Below are positions 6,315 to 6,614 of a stretch of DNA of 6,614 nt, one piece after another. The position numbers were made by a program, and so were the translations under genes. Location of the stretch: the NCBI GenBank assembly GCA_910587905.1, contig CAJUOF010000005.1:1-6614 (forward strand), given 5' to 3'. The notes under the pieces are model-generated. The model made no database searches and was not told the origin of the DNA. It saw only the letters and a program-made list of their open reading frames with translations. Numbering within the stretch: the first letter of the stretch is position 1; every line of letters starts with the position of its first letter. The DNA comes from an uncultured Lachnospiraceae bacterium (GTDB lineage Bacteria > Bacillota_A > Clostridia > Lachnospirales > Lachnospiraceae).

Positions 6315-6614
6315 TGCTTCTCCCCCTCCCTGACTACGACCAAAAACGAATTAGAGTAATTCGGGAATTGATTTTCCTCGATGATCGTATCAAATACCTT
6401 GGCCTCATCAAAGGTCACCAGCCGTTCCGCATCAAAATTGTTGAAATTGTTGTTCAATTCCCCAATTTTAGGCAGATATTCATCTGAATAAATCGAGACA
6501 GGAAATTTGTAATCCGGATAGGGATAGTAGAACCGCTCCGCAATGCAGCCGCAGCGCTCTATGATCTCCTCCAGTCCATGTTTCGTAAAGGTTCTCACAT
6601 TTTTCGTATTCCAA
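6311..6614 (-). CDS. Probable class I SAM-dependent methyltransferase, C-terminal part (gene enters from the right edge)
   Basis: Only the last 100 codons and the TGA stop are inside the window; the frame stays open to the right edge (first visible residues WNTKNVRTFTK), so this is a 3' fragment. The visible part starts with a segment of the type 'RTFTKHGLEEIIERCGC', which matches the usual methyltransferase element after strand 5 (TY/FTK..LE.LL...GF). A tyrosine/proline-rich stretch FYYPYPDYKFP follows, then a tail ending in SNSFLVVVREGEKQ, a beta strand typical of the last strand of the Rossmann-like fold. From memory this tail is common in methyltransferases of clostridial surface-glycan clusters. 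The SAM-binding motif (GxGxG) would lie outside the window, so the catalytic call rests on the C-terminus only. The TGA overlaps the GTG start of the kinase-like gene by 4 bp, indicating translational coupling. A GTG at 6598 could be read as a start but has no ribosome site in view. The acceptor is unknown; a sugar or phosphate on the glycan is a guess from context. Confidence 0.6.
   Translation of the reverse strand, partial: WNTKNVRTFTKHGLEEIIERCGCIAERFYYPYPDYKFPVSIYSDEYLPKIGELNNNFNNFDAERLVTFDEAKVFDTIIEENQFPNYSNSFLVVVREGEKQ
6320..6330 (-). promoter_or_regulatory. Strong ribosome binding site for the GTG-started kinase-like gene
   Basis: On the minus strand the sequence GGGAGGGGGAG lies just before GAAGCA-type spacing and the GTG codon at 6314-6312. 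It sits inside the last codons of the methyltransferase. The strong purine run supports GTG as the true start, and the GTGA overlap supports coupled translation. Confidence 0.7.

Noticed and set aside
6311..6598. Methyltransferase fragment as a complete small 95-residue protein starting at GTG 6598
   Set aside because: The frame stays open to the edge, no ribosome site precedes the GTG, and the sequence looks like the C-terminal part of a larger enzyme.

Overview
The window is a stretch of a cell-surface polysaccharide operon, most likely from an anaerobic Firmicute of the Clostridia class (Lachnospiraceae-like). That placement rests on the purine-rich G/A Shine-Dalgarno sites, the tightly packed and overlapping genes, the GTG start on one gene, and a secreted protein with ChW (clostridial hydrophobic tryptophan) repeats, a domain found mainly in clostridia and a few other Gram-positives. 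The placement is inference; no rRNA or other marker is present.

All seven genes lie on the minus strand and are read from right to left. They are: (1) the C-terminal end of a probable class I SAM-dependent methyltransferase, entering from the right edge (6614-6311); (2) a kinase-fold protein with a beta-rich module, a short coiled coil and a basic tail (6314-4983); (3) a family-2 glycosyltransferase of the dolichol-phosphate-mannose-synthase type with two C-terminal membrane helices (4935-3913); (4) a polytopic flippase-like membrane protein of the LPG-synthase-TM/UPF0104 family (3977-2976); (5) a GT-B fold (GT4-like) glycosyltransferase (2998-1997); (6) UDP-glucose 6-dehydrogenase (2000-693); and (7) the N-terminal part of a secreted protein with an acidic Ser/Thr/Glu linker and ChW repeats, leaving by the left edge (674-1). 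Genes 1/2 and 5/6 overlap by 4 bp, 3/4 by 65 bp and 4/5 by 23 bp. The gaps 2/3 and 6/7 are only 47 and 18 bp. No terminator or convincing promoter is seen, so this reads as one transcription unit with both ends outside the window.

A working model (inference): Ugd supplies UDP-glucuronate; the soluble GT-B enzyme and the membrane-tethered GT2 assemble or modify a lipid-linked glycan; the flippase-like protein acts on a lipid-linked product; and the methyltransferase plus kinase-like protein may modify or cap the chain end. The last pair resembles, as two genes, the parts of the Gram-negative O-antigen terminator WbdD (methyltransferase, kinase, coiled coil). The ChW protein would be exported and could act at the surface where the glycan is displayed.

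No tRNA, rRNA, CRISPR array, insertion sequence or transposase was seen. There is no gene-free stretch longer than about 50 bp.
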